Below are positions 34,190 to 45,874 of a DNA stretch of 64,000 nt, piece after piece. Below the pieces are notes generated by a model. It ran no database searches. It was not told the origin of the DNA and saw only the letters and a list, made by a program, of their open reading frames with translations. The stretch is from Eustoma russellianum. Its lineage: Eukaryota > Streptophyta > Magnoliopsida > Gentianales > Gentianaceae. Numbering within the stretch: position 1 is the first letter of the stretch; the number at the start of each line of letters is the position of its first letter. A program made the position numbers and the translations under genes. The stretch lies in assembly GCA_036186865.1 (NCBI GenBank), contig AP025042.1, positions 13,945,503 to 14,009,502 on the forward strand. The letters run 5' to 3'.

Positions 34190-35926
34190 ATCTGAGATGG
34201 AGGCTCATTCAACCGCCACTCTCCAAGTCCTTTACGGCCATGGTATTGTCTGCGGCTGCAGGCAGATTCCCGTTGCGTGTGACTGGACGCTATAAAGGTT
34301 ATCCTACTGTTTTCTTTACGCAAGATGAAAATGATGTGGTTGCACACCGCTTCAAGTACGCCCTGGTTGGATCTTTTTGGCGTGGCCGTCCGTCCATGGC
34401 AGGCTTATGCGCTTCGATTGACAGAATTGTTTTCACAGGTTCGGTTAATATTGGTCTTCTAGATGAGGGACATGTGCTGCTTAACTTTGTCACGGAAGAT
34501 GATTATACGCGATTCTTTTATCGTCGTCACTGGTGTTTTCAGGGATATGATATGAAGGTTACGAAATGGACTCCTTTTTTGACCCATATCTGGATACTCA
34601 TATTATTTCAATGTGGGTTGCACTTGAGGGCCTTCCAATTCATCTCCATGATTATCATACGTTATATGAGATTGCAAAGCTGATTGGTACTTCGTTAAAG
34701 ATGGACTTGGCTACATTAAGTTTTCATCGTCTTTCCGAGGCGCAGTTTTGTGTTGAAGTGGATGTCACCACGGAATTACTGTCTAAGATATTTATAGATT
34801 GTGGAGAACATACATTCTCTCAGGTGGTTGTGTATGAAGATCTCCCTTTGTACTGCAAAAATGTCGTTGGTTTGGCCATTCTATGGGTTAACGCAGCAGC
34901 GGGAAAGCAGCTTCTCATGCCCCTGTGAATCCGACAATGAATGCAGGAAAGGGTGAGGTTTGGATTCATAAGAGAAATTTTCAGAAAGAGGCTGGGGAAC
35001 TCTCTGTTGGGGATTCTCCTCCTAATCAGCAAAAGGGACAGATTGGAGAATTTCAGGCCGATTCAGAGGAGCGCCTACAACAGGATTTGGTTGATGTTGG
35101 GGCAGGGGAGTCCTTTGGTGCTTACAGGGATGCCGAGTTGGTTCTTCATCCATTGGAAAATTCGAGAGAATTGGAGGAGTCCTAGCAACTCACCACAGCA
35201 GCTCAATCCATTCTTATAGAGGAATCATATGGCCCTGCTACTACTGCTGAGACATCTATATTCCAGACTTTTTCTCAACTGACTGTAGATTTATGCTATG
35301 TAGTATTAGAGATGCTAATGTTGTATGTTCAAGAGCAGCAGGCAGAGCAGCAGATGGACGCATCCTGCCCTGCCACACTATCTATCCATACAGATGATTC
35401 CAATCTAGGGGAGGGAGCTTTAAACATATCTCCTCCATATTTTGAGATTTCGAATAAGAACATACAACATGTTGAGGAGGTGAATCATCCGACTTCTGAA
35501 TTTTCTCCTGAAGTCCAAATTCAAACCATTCAGATTGAATTGCTAGTGCCAGAGGAGGTGCATCTATCAGCCAGTGGAGATCCTTCCTTGTCCGATTATG
35601 ATCCTTTAACTGAACAATTCTATGAGGACCACTTTCATGAGGCCTCTCATTCACCTATTCGGCATAAAGAGAGTGATTATAATGATATTCGGGAGAGCAT
35701 GCTCATGGCTACGGCTGATATGGATCGTTGAATGATATCAACTAGTGGACAATCTCTTCTTGGCGGACTACCTCAGAAAAAGCGTAGAGCTCATAAGGAT
35801 CTTCCGCCTCTTCCGCCATCCTCAATGGTTACTAGACAGGGAAGTCATCGTTTTTTTAGATATAGTGCGATTAGCATGCCTCATGTGTTTCAATTGCTAG
35901 GTTACGTTTCCACGAATGATCTTTAG
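34190..35926 (+). pseudogene. LINE ORF1 (DUF4283), frameshifted
   Basis: The plus strand encodes the ORF1 protein of a plant L1 element. In order: SFTAMVLSAAAGRFPLRV (near 34225), FKYALVGSFWRGRPSMAGL, SVNIGLLDEGHVLLNF, GYDMKVTKWTPF, then after a frameshift near 34600 WVALEGLPIHLHDYHTLYEI, FHRLSEAQFCVEVDVT and YEDLPLYC. These form the DUF4283 RNA-binding region. After about 34930 comes a longer acidic, low-similarity tail with further frame changes, closing with the open frame 35732-35926. The zinc knuckle common in ORF1 was not seen. No ORF2 follows; a 3' UTR-like stretch comes next, so this copy lost endonuclease and reverse transcriptase. Confidence 0.8.
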
Positions 35927-36030
35927 ATTCATTTTTTTTGTGTGTAATAAGGCTTCCCTCGGCTGTTTAATGAGGGAGGACCCTTTTTACTGAATAAATA
36001 AAGTCCGGAAGGTATCCTTCCATTAGATTA
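35927..36030 (+). other. 3' end region of the plus-strand LINE
   Basis: T-rich start, a small hairpin-capable CCCTCGGC...GAGGG, and ACTGAATAAATAAAG that resembles a polyadenylation signal. It abuts the oligo(T) start of the minus-strand LINE, so the minus-strand LINE probably inserted here. Confidence 0.5.
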
Positions 36031-38388
36031 TTTTTTTTAAGCCATAAAACATTTTATTAATTTGCCTCACTTAAAGCGGAGGAATACCATGGTATAATGT
36101 ATCATCAGCAAATGTAAAATGCCAGTGCAAAGAGGTAAGTATAGTCAGACGCCAATCGTATATGATATATCGCATTAAAACCTTACCAAGTAAAACCACC
36201 CTTATGGAGAAACCTTGGTGAAGGAAAAAAGCGTACATATTTATACGACTGGGGAAAGAACAGAATACAATGATAGTGTTTGAAAAAAAAAGTAGCAGCA
36301 GGATCCCAACTTGTCCAGATGTGTTGCAAAACAGCATCCAAGAGGGATGAAGCAGCACGTGGTGAAAACATAGGATTAAAACTATAGCAAGGAGATTTGC
36401 TAGCACTTTGCTGAGAATGTGGTGCTATGGAAATGTAGGTCCGATTAGGGGAGACACCAATATTGTGTACTCCGCCACCCGATAATCCACCAGGAGACTA
36501 TGCAAGAACCACAAAATGGGAGGGTCAGTACTGAAATAACGAAGAAACGTAGATAAGATCCACACAGGGAGAAACCAACACCCGTGTTGCCTGTATCCGA
36601 GGACACGGGCAACAACCATCGGGAAAAAGCCATAGAATGTTGTACTAAAGAAAGAGAATAAGCATGCACAAATAAAGAATGTGGAGTTACCCGGGTTGCT
36701 TGTGTCAATAAACAACATAGGCAACTCTCCAAGCACAGCAGCCAGAGATGAATCAGAACATCAAAGACGTAGATATGCGGTAGGCCATCAGTAAGTAGAG
36801 TAGCTTTAATGTAGGTTAGCAAAGAATCATATCTCCTAAACATACTGGTTCTAGAATGAAGCTGTCCATAACGAGCAAGCATATGTGCAACCATATTCGC
36901 CTGACGTGGGATGTATGTAATCGTGCCATTACCCAGTTGTAGGAAAGCGGTCAAGCGAGCATCAGTGTGCGTGCGAACATACTCTACAACTCCAATTGAA
37001 TCCACCTCCAAATCTATATAGTGAAAACGCCGTAGAAAATAAATTAGGGCCAATGTAGCCATCTGAAGCTCAGCCTGAAATGGTGTAGAAACGTGGAGAT
37101 AGAAGACGACAGCTTTGCAGAAAGCTCCTGCTGAGTAGCGAAGTATTGCACCACCTGCTGCCGAAATCGAGGCAAGCGCTGCATCCACATTTAATTTGAA
37201 GTGTCCGGTGGGTAGTGCTAGCCATTGCACCACCTGTGGCCTTCGACCCTGGAGTCTAGGCGAAAGATTGTGCCATACTAAATGAAAATCGAGTTGTGCA
37301 TGCTTTAAACCAGCCTGTGCAGCACTCCAAAGATACATCTGATTATGAACCATTTCATATAACTTATGATATGTCCAGATCTCCTTGCCAAAAACAAGCA
37401 GAGTGTACATACGCCAAATAATCCATAAGATAAGTCCCGACGCTATTATACGAAGACATCCCCTGAGAGAAGTAGCATGGGTGGAAGTCCATCAACAAAA
37501 ATTATATTGCTGCAAATCATATTAAGATGGCTGCGGTGCCCCAAGTAAAGAAGCAAAGTGCGACCAGAGCTGTGTTGTAAAAGTGCAACCAAGAAAAATA
37601 TGACCAACCGTCGCAGAGTCTGCTCTACAAAAAGGACAACAATTGGGGCCAGCTATCATGAGCTTGCGGAGATTATCTTGGATGTGGAGGGCACCATGAT
37701 ACGATTTCCACAAAAAGACGCATACAATGGGTATTTGTAATCAATGGAAAATAAACTGAAATAAAAGTAGCTTAACCCCATAAGGACGTAACACGTCATA
37801 TGCTGACTTCAAAGTAAACTCACCCTTTTCCTCCGGCTACCACACATAATGATTAGTAGTGCCTTCAACGTGCAGGAGACAAACAGAATGAATTGCACAA
37901 ATCCGTTTCCAACAGGGTGAATTCATAATCCTAGACTGAAAACGATCTCCATACTTAGAGTGCATAAATGTCGCCCATAAAGACCGAGCTTGATGATATT
38001 ACCACCATAATTTTGCGAAATAAGCCAAAGACAAATACTCAACATTGCGTATGCCAAGATCCCCTCCTCATATGGTTTAAATAGAATTTGCCACTTTATT
38101 TAATGATGTTTATCACGGGTTACAGTAGTACCCCAGAAGAAATTACAAATTCGACGTCGAATTGCATTGAATGTACTCTTGGGCAAAGATAAAACTGCAA
38201 GAATATGAACTGGTAAAGCGTTTAATACATGCTTGATTAATATAAATTTACCTTCTGCAGACAGAAACTTATTTTGCCACCCAAGAAGCCTCGCATCTAC
38301 ACGCTGCAACAAATCTAAACAATGTTGTTGTCGTGTACGTCCTCTGCAAATTGTAACACCCAAGTATTTAATAGGTAACGTAGTAAGA
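36031..38388 (-). pseudogene. Minus-strand LINE, 3' part: RT end, zf-RVT, RNase H, 3' UTR, poly(A)
   Basis: The T run at 36031-36038 is the poly(A) tail of a LINE on the minus strand. Upstream of its 3' UTR is an RNase H domain (within 36445-37410) with FKLNVDAALAS, FQAELQMATLAL, DLEVDSIGVVEYV and NMVAHMLAR; the D-E-D residues are visible. At 37522-37713 is the zinc-binding region (CPFCRADSATVGHIFLGC). At 38100-38388 is the end of reverse transcriptase (LPIKYLGVTICRGRT, LGWQNKFLSAEGKFILIKHV, ICNFFWGTTV). The reading frame joins to 41081 across the Sirevirus LTR. Frameshifts between 37410 and 38100 and elsewhere make it inactive. Confidence 0.88.
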
Positions 38389-38740
38389 TGTTGAGAAAAA
38401 GGGTTTGAGTGATTTACAAATGCATGATTTAAATGCTACGTGTTTACGAAATGCATGAAGAAATTATTACTTGACATGTTTATGTGATAAACATGCTTTA
38501 AATGCTTATATATATTGTTGCCGTGCTAACAAGCCATGAAGCTTTAAAGCTTACATCATATGGAAAACATTTGTTGTCTTTGTACTATTTTCAGGTGCCA
38601 CAATTAATGGAATAAACTAGTTCATTAAGTGGAGTGTATAAGTTAACGAACTAACTAGTTCATTAAATGGTGACATATTTGGTGGAAGCTATACGACAAC
38701 AAATTTGAAAATGGAAAGTCTTCTCCTCATTCCTTCTGCA

Positions 38741-38783
<43 letters not shown>

Positions 38784-41075
38784 GTATATCCATATTTTTT
38801 AAAAAGGCACAATACACATATATTCCGACGTACCACCCGACACGTCACATATATTACAAACATACGTCGCCGTCACACCACTATATAAACCTCATCTTTA
38901 TGAGTATATTCAGGTCTTGTATCATATGATATAAGTCATGGTGACGTCAAAATTATAACGACATGTTACAAGGTCATAAACCGAAAATTGTCGTATCGGG
39001 TGACTATCGAAACTTCACCGATACGTCACGTACTTGCCATATAAAGATGGCCAGCCCATATACTTCAAAAATGGTCAAACATTTCGTGGCTTATATGTTA
39101 CAAACAGCCACTAAGTTATTCCATGTTGACACACACAAATCACCCACAATTTAGGCTAGATTTGTGGAGAATTCAAATTCAATCATCTCTACTACACATG
39201 GGCATTTTTACCTCAGCTATTTGAGCTATATATACACTTTATTTTATGTATATTATGTGGGACATAATATATATTACATGTGCAAGAAGTTTGAATTTAA
39301 TCGGAGAAAAATCGCGTAATCGACGAAAATCGAAAATTCGGTTGTCAACGAACATACAACATGGAACATTTTTTGGCATAGGTGTAACATGTATCTCAAC
39401 ACTTTTTACACATTCAAGACATGTTAAAGTGTTCTAGAAAATTCAAAATAGGGCTGATTATTATTTACCATATATGTGTAAATATTATGCATTATTTGAC
39501 AAAGCTTACTAAAATGAAATTTCATCACATATCCAGCTCTCATACACGCCTATTTCATCTTGATTGGAGCTTAGGTGGAGCTTATTTGGCATGTCAGTTG
39601 GTGGAAAATATGGCACACAAGATTGGTGACATAGAAGAGGGCACCACACAAGAAAAGTATTCAAAAGAGACACATGCTGAACATTTCAGCACATGGCAAA
39701 TGTGGTGGGGGATTTTACCTAGTTATGGTCCTCAATTTGTCTCCAAAAATTCAATGGATTGAAATGTGATTATATGGTAATGTTTTGACTACATTTGAGC
39801 ACATGTTTTGAGAGTTTTTCTGTAGAATTTACAGCTCAATAAAGGATGCCAAGGTTGACCAATCAACAAGTGACAACTATGCAAGGTCAAGTCATCCTTC
39901 CAATCATATTACATCAAGTAAGCAAGATTATGTCATCTTCTACACAAGGAAATCTTCCAAAGATATTAAAGACAATTCTCAAGGTTGGAAGAAAGCCCTG
40001 GGGGGTGGCAAAAGGTGAATAAAAAGACGAGATAGTGCAAGACAAGGCTAAAGCTACAATTCACATTCTCTCAAGTGCAAAAAGCTAGACTATTCTCTTC
40101 TTCTTCTTTTCTTTCTTTTTCTTTTTAGTCTCAAGCTTATTGTTCATATATTATACATATTATATAGTCTTTGAATATACCACCCATACACTTTCATTAT
40201 TTGTAAAAGGTTGATCAAGGTGTGATCAAATCTTCATTCGATCGGTGGTGGTGTTCGTGATTGATTTGCTTGATTGTTTTGATTGTAAAAGGGTGGAGTT
40301 AGTGTTTAAATCAAGTCACCCTTATGGTAAGGCGTTTTTGGTGTTTAGTGATAACCGAGGAAGGTGTACTCAAAGACTAGAGTAGGTTGATTTAACCGAA
40401 CCAGTATAAAATCCTTGGTGTTCTTACTTTACTGCACTTTACTTTCAATTTCAATTTTTCTGCATTGATTTTGTTGCAATGATAAAAATATTAAATGATT
40501 TTCAAAAATTATAAAGTTTGCAGAAAGATAGCCACATATCTTAGTTTTCATTTGGCACAAGTTTCAACTCATTTGGATAAGTATAATTCAATCAAACGTT
40601 AATAGTTCTGAGACTAGTGTAATCTGATTTTCAGATTTGCAAAGGTTGAGAACATCAACATGGTTGACATACTTCCTAAAAGAATTTTCAAAAACTGTTT
40701 CAAAAAACTAAAATACATATCTCAAGGGTCTTGTAATAAAATTTTCAGACCATTTGGAGTCACCAATTAATAGGAATAAAAGTTTCAAGTCGGAGTACAG
40801 TTTCTGGCAGATTTGCGCAATCTGACCAAAAACATATTTTCAAGGGGTTAGGAGTGGAGTTTTAATTTAAAATTTTTGTGAGTCTCTTATAACATCTGAG
40901 AGTACATTTCATAATTTTTGGAGGTCTACAACTCGGTCTTTTAAATAATCCAAATCAGGATCTGAAAACAGAAACGGTTTTCAGAAGTGAGTTTTTGGTC
41001 CAAAAGTTATTAAAATCCAAATTTTTCGCAGTCACTATTCAACCCTCCTTCTAGTAGTGCTATATAGGTCCTACA
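38389..41075 (+). repeat. Sirevirus-like solo LTR C2
   Basis: A 2687-bp LTR starting TGTTGAGAAAAAG and ending GGTCCTACA, the reverse complement of the LTRs at 42187 and 51030. Flanks TAAGA (38384-38388) and TAGGA (41076-41080) agree at 4 of 5, a slightly decayed duplication. The LINE reverse transcriptase frame is restored across it, proving insertion. It includes an expanded TA microsatellite (38743-38779), a near-perfect copy of the family palindrome near 38918-38935, and TTCATTAA inverted motifs. A solo LTR arises by recombination between the two LTRs of a full element. Confidence 0.88.
38743..38779. repeat. TA dinucleotide microsatellite
   Basis: About 18 tandem TA units. The same site in the other three LTR copies has only about 5-9 units (near 44505, 53328 and 60814), so the expansion is specific to this copy. 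Confidence 0.9.
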
Positions 41076-41080
41076 TAGGA

Positions 41081-42181
41081 GACATAGCCAACACATGCGC
41101 CATCCTTTGTGTTGCAGCCAAAGATACCTAAGATGATGAGATGAAATGGCTTTTCTAAATATTTACTCGTTAACTGGATGCCTCATGATATAAATCAAGA
41201 AAATGGCAGAATTTCCTCAAATTGTGAACGGATCTGTTAAGGAATAATATCAAATCATCTGCAAAAGCAAGATGGGAAAATTGTGGTCGTATCCTACCCA
41301 TTGAGAAGCCGAGTAAGTCACCCGAACGCATCCGCTCATTAAGGCCACATGAGAATGCCTTCGATGCCAAAATAAATAATAATGGAGACAATGGATCGCC
41401 CTGTTTTACGCCGCGGGTAGGCTGGAAAAAGCCACTAGGTTTTCCATTAATAAGAGTAGACATATACATACTTTTGAGATGATTAAAAATTAGGCGCAGG
41501 GAATGCGAATGAAAACCCATCTTTGTCAGCAGGTGCCAAAGAAATTCCTAGCTAACACGTTCAAAAGCCTTCATTATATCTAACTTAATCATAACATTTC
41601 CTCTGTGAACCTTTTTGTCCATAATATGTGTCATTTCCTGGGCAAGTAATATGTGCTTCGATATGTCACGGCCACACATAAATCCAGCCTGCTCAACCGA
41701 GATAATATGAGGTAATATTTTTGTCAACCGAGTCGTCAATATTCGGGTGCCCACCTTAGACATAAAATTAGATAAACTGATAGGCTGATAATCTATGAAA
41801 GTCATAGGGGAATACTTTTCGGGAAGCAACACAAGCAATGTACTACCCATAGCTTTGGGTATCCGAAATCCCAAAAAATAATCATGTACAGCATTATGAA
41901 CATCAAGAGAAACAATATCCTAGCAATGACGAAACAAGAAACCAACATCCTTAGTTTCCTCCATTGACGGCAGAGATACTAATTGCGCGTTCATCTCCGT
42001 AGTAACAAAAGTGGGTACATGCTGCAACAAACCATCAATTCCTTTGACTGGCTCTGCCGCAAATAAGGTAGTAAAAAATAGAGACAGTCTCTGCCTGAAT
42101 AGCTTCCTCTGTAAAACAATGAACATCGTCGGGTGCATAGATACTAGAAATAACTTGTCGTTGACGTCGGTCCTTAACAAT
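41081..42181 (-). pseudogene. Minus-strand LINE, central part: reverse transcriptase
   Basis: Continues the LINE after the solo LTR. The minus strand encodes non-LTR reverse transcriptase. Motifs in order: MTFIDYQPISLSNFMSKVGT (near 41810), EQAGFMCGRDISKHILLAQE, MIKLDIMKAFERVS (catalytic Asp box), then 41170-41520 with TRGVKQGDPLSPLLFILASK and SHLAFADDLILF, the FADD active site. Frame changes occur near 41545 and in the 41080-41170 stretch. At the right edge, the text TIVKDRRQRQVISS joins NRDSNRKYFHT at 53713 across the Sirevirus element, the conserved link between endonuclease and reverse transcriptase. Confidence 0.9.
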
Positions 42182-42186
42182 AGTAT
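42182..42186. other. Target duplication of Sirevirus-like element, left copy (AGTAT)
   Basis: AGTAT lies directly left of the element and recurs at 53708-53712 on the right. Perfect 5-bp match. Confidence 0.88.
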
Positions 42187-44889
42187 TTTAGGACCTGTAT
42201 AGCACCACTAGAAACGGGGTTGAATAGTGCGTGCAGAAAATTTGGGTTTTAAAAACTTTTTGAACCAAAAACCTCACTTCAGAAAACAGTTTCTGTTTTC
42301 AGACCCTATTTTTGATTAATTGCATGACAAGGTTCTAGACCTCCAAAAATCATGAAATTTTAAGAAAAAGTACTTTCAGATGTTATGTATGTGTCATAAA
42401 AATTTCAGATCAAAATTCAAAGTATAAGGCCTTGAAAAACCGTGTTTACTGAGATTGTGTAAATCTGCAGAAAGTGTTTTTCAAAATAAAAAATTTATTC
42501 CTATTAATTTACAACTCCCAATGATCTGAAAATTTTATGGAATGACCCTTAGGATATCTACTTTAAAGGGCTGAAACAGTTTTTCAAAATTCATTTGGTA
42601 AGTATATCAAATACATTGATGTTCTCAACCTTTGCAAGTCTGAATCAGATTGCACTAGTCTCAGAACTATTAACGTTTGACTGACTTATACTTATCCAAA
42701 TGAGGTGAAACTTATGCCAAATGATAAACAAGACTTTATATATGTTTCTGCAAAGTTTGATGATTTTTGAAAAACGTTTTCTATTTTTACCGTTGCAATG
42801 AAAATGATACAAAAACTGGAAACTAAAAGTAAAGTGCTGAAAAGTAAGAACACCAAGAATTTTATACTGGTTCGGTTAACACAACCTACTCTAGTCTTCA
42901 AGGACACCTTCCTCGGTTATCACCAAACACCAAAAACACCTTACCACAAAGGTGGCTGGAGTTACCTACTAACTCCATCCTTTTACAAACAATACAACTA
43001 AAACAACTAAACAAACCGATCATGAACACCACCACCAATCGAATGAAGGTTTGATCACACCTTGATCGACCTTTTACAACAATGAATGAGTTTTGGTGGT
43101 ATAATCGAAGCCTATATAATATCAAGATTATATGAACAATAGGCTTGAGAGAAGAAGAAGAAAGAAAGGAAAAGAGAAGAAGAAAGTAGTAGAGCTTCTT
43201 GATCTTGAGAGAATGAGAGTTGTAGTATTCTTAGCCTTGTTTTCACTATCCTCTTTTTTTTAACCACTTCATGGCCGCCCCCTTAGGGCATTTTTCCTTC
43301 TTGAGAATTCTCTTTATTGCCCTTCGAAGATTTCCTTGTGTAGAAATGACACCATCTTGCTTACTTGGCACACTATGATTGGAATGATGACTTGACCTTG
43401 CTTACTTGTCACTTGATGATTGGTCCAACTTGTCATCCTTAAATGTGCTGAAAAAATCTGAAAACAACTCATAAAACATGTGCCAAATAGTAGTCAAAAT
43501 ATTACCATTCAACCACACATTAATCCCCTTCAATTTTGGAATAAAATTGAAGACAAAAATACACCAAAATTCGTCCATAATAAACAACATGTGCTGAAAT
43601 TTCAGCATTTGTTGCATTTTGAATTGTTTCCTTGTGTATTGCCTTCTTCAATGTCACCAATCATGTGTGGCTTATTTTCCACCAGTAGAAGTGCCAAATA
43701 AGTGTCAAATAAGCTCCACCTAAGCTCCAACATGGATGTAGTAGGCGTGTAGAAAGGCTGCATATGTGCTGAAATTTTATGTTGGCAAGCTTTGTCAAAT
43801 AAAGCACAAATATTTGCACATATATGGTAAATAATATTCAGACCTATTTTGAATTTTCTAGAACATTTTAACATATCTTGAATGTGTAAAATATGTCTAG
43901 ATACATGTTACATCTCATGCCAAAAAAGTTCCGTGTGGTATGTTTGTAGAAAACCAAATTTTTGATTTTCGTCGATTACGCATTTTTTCTCCGATTAAAT
44001 TCAAACTTCCTGCACATGTCATATATGTTATGTCACACATAATAATCATAAAATAAATTTTATAGTCAGATCTAATGGCTGATGGTATAGGCGCCCCATG
44101 TGCTTAAAAGAATTGAATTTGAAATCTTCACAATTTGGCCTAAATTATGGGCGATTTGTGTGTGCTAACATGGAATAATTTAGTGGCTGAATTTAACATG
44201 TGAGCCACAAAATTTTTGGCTATTTTTGAATTATAAGGGCTGTCTATCTTTATATGTCAAGTACATGACACGTTGGCGAAGTTTTGGTAGTCACCCGATA
44301 CGACAATTTTTAGTTTATAACCTTGTGACGTGTCGTTATAATTTTGTAATCACCATGACTTATATCATATGATATAAGACCTTAATATACTCATAGATGT
44401 GAGGTGTATATAGTGGTGTGATGTTGACGTACGTTTGTAATATATGTAACCTGTCGTTAGTACGTCGGAATATACGTGTATTATGCTTTTTTTAAAGAAT
44501 ATGAATATATATATATATAATATATATATGTAGGCGTGTGAGAGGAGTAGGAAGGAGACTTTTCATTTTCAAATTTGTTGCAGTAAAGATTTGTCCAAAT
44601 ATATCTCCATTTAATGAACTAGTTAGTTCATTAGCTTAAGTACTTTACTCAATGAACTAGTTTAGTTTATTAATTATTGCACCTAAAAATAATTCAAAGA
44701 CAACAAATGTTTGCCATATGATGTAAGCTTTAACTCTTGATGGCTTGTTAGTACGGAAACAATATATATAAAGCATATGAGGCATGTATATTTCAAAAAT
44801 GTGTCAAGTAGTAATTTTGTCGTGCATTTTGTAAACTCGTACCATTTAAATCATGCATTCGTAAATCATTCAAACAATTTTTCTCAACA
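42187..44889 (-). repeat. 3' LTR of Sirevirus-like element
   Basis: About 2703 bp. Read on the plus strand it ends TTTTTCTCAACA, as at 53707. It contains the palindrome CTTATATCATATGATATAAG near 44361-44380 and the AATGAACTAGTTAGTTCATT inverted motif near 44613. Confidence 0.9.
44361..44380. repeat. 20-bp perfect palindrome in the Sirevirus LTR
   Basis: CTTATATCATATGATATAAG equals its own reverse complement. The same 20 bases occur in the LTRs near 53179 and 60671; LTR C2 has one change near 38918. Conservation in copies of different age suggests a functional LTR site, such as a dimeric factor target. Confidence 0.85.
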
Positions 44890-45070
44890 ATATCCGCCCT
44901 TTGATGACTTACAAAATAACGCTGGTTCATGATTTAAATATAATTGCTCCCCTCCAATTAGGCAAAAATTCGAATTTTGAGTTTTGAAGTGTCGTGTGCA
45001 TCCTGTGCTCCCCTTTATCATCTCTCTTCCCCCCTTAAATTATGCATCTCTCTTCCCCTTTATTTTGTAA
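44890..45070 (-). other. Multiple polypurine tracts of the Sirevirus-like element
   Basis: On the minus strand several purine runs precede the 3' LTR: AAAGGGGAAGAGAG, AAGGGGGGAAGAGAG, AAAGGGGAGCAC, GGAGGGGAGC, and ATCAAAGGGCGGATAT at the LTR edge. Repeated PPT signatures in this place have been described for Sireviruses. Confidence 0.65.
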
Positions 45071-45874
45071 CTAATATCAAAAGTACATGTAAGAAAGAAT
45101 TAGCAGTTTATAGTATATCAACAAAAAATCATGTATTTCAAGTGCGTTCTTAAGGGTTATTTATTCAACCATTTGCGAATGTAGCTTTTGGTACCCAAAC
45201 TTGGGTCACCTTCCCAGATCTTCCAAAAGGCGAGAAAAGAGATGAAGAAGCAATATAATAGACCTTATGTGGGAATGCGTTTGGCCTTTGGCCGAGAATC
45301 CCATCATGTATATGGTATGGTTTTCCTTTTTGATATGCATTTCGGTTTCTATGAATAGTTTGTGATCTAGATGCATTAGTCTGATATGAATGTCACATAT
45401 GCATCAATGGTTTCCTTTCATATCTATATGGTGCATAATTATATCTTGTATGACATGAAGAAGAAGGACGATGAGATGAGATGAGTGGTGTACTAGTCAT
45501 CTTCTTAGGTTGTATAGTTGCATGTGGTTTCTTAGATGAAGATAAAACAAAAGTTGTAGAATTTGTTTTGTACATGATTATCTTCAATATAACCTAATCC
45601 GGTTTTGTTAGTTTCATGTTTTTGCGAAGAAATGAGACGATCTAACATGCAAGTTCCTCTATCGAATTATTTTACCGTGTTTTCTAGATCTTCGTTTCTT
45701 GATCTCAAATCTGAGATCTCGGGTTTCATTACCACGTTTTTGGATGTCAAGGATTGAATTTCAGATCTCAAAGAAACAATCAAATTAGATGAAGAGATAT
45801 AAGATTTGTGTTAGAGGATTCTAACAATTTCTTGTCTTCAATTAAGCGTTTCTTTTCTTTTGCAAGAGTCTTTG
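45071..45874 (-). pseudogene. Sirevirus-like gag relic, distal part
   Basis: Minus strand, left of the nested solo LTR. It reads KTLAKEKKRLIEDKKLLESS (coiled coil) just after the junction, then through shifted frames to RLISSQKHETNKTGLGYIED, the 45393-45587 frame with YNYAPYRYERKP, and KVTQVWVPKATF near 45180. These are typical phrases of plant copia gag around the zinc-knuckle and W-V-P-K region. Many stops; not functional. The proximal part lies at 50823-51003. Confidence 0.7.
45870..45874. other. Target duplication of family A solo LTR, left copy (CTTTG)
   Basis: CTTTG directly precedes TGTTACAGCC and recurs directly after the LTR at 50818-50822. The gag frame joins across it. Confidence 0.88.

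Noticed and set aside
33954..34208. Minus-strand ORF of 84 codons near the LINE ORF1
   Set aside because: It is antisense to the start of LINE ORF1 and has no recognised domain or promoter; treated as a shadow.
34190..38388. Twin-priming (5' inversion) of a single LINE
   Set aside because: The plus-strand ORF1 lies on the 3' side of the minus-strand LINE tail, and the two have different 3' UTRs; two separate elements fit better.
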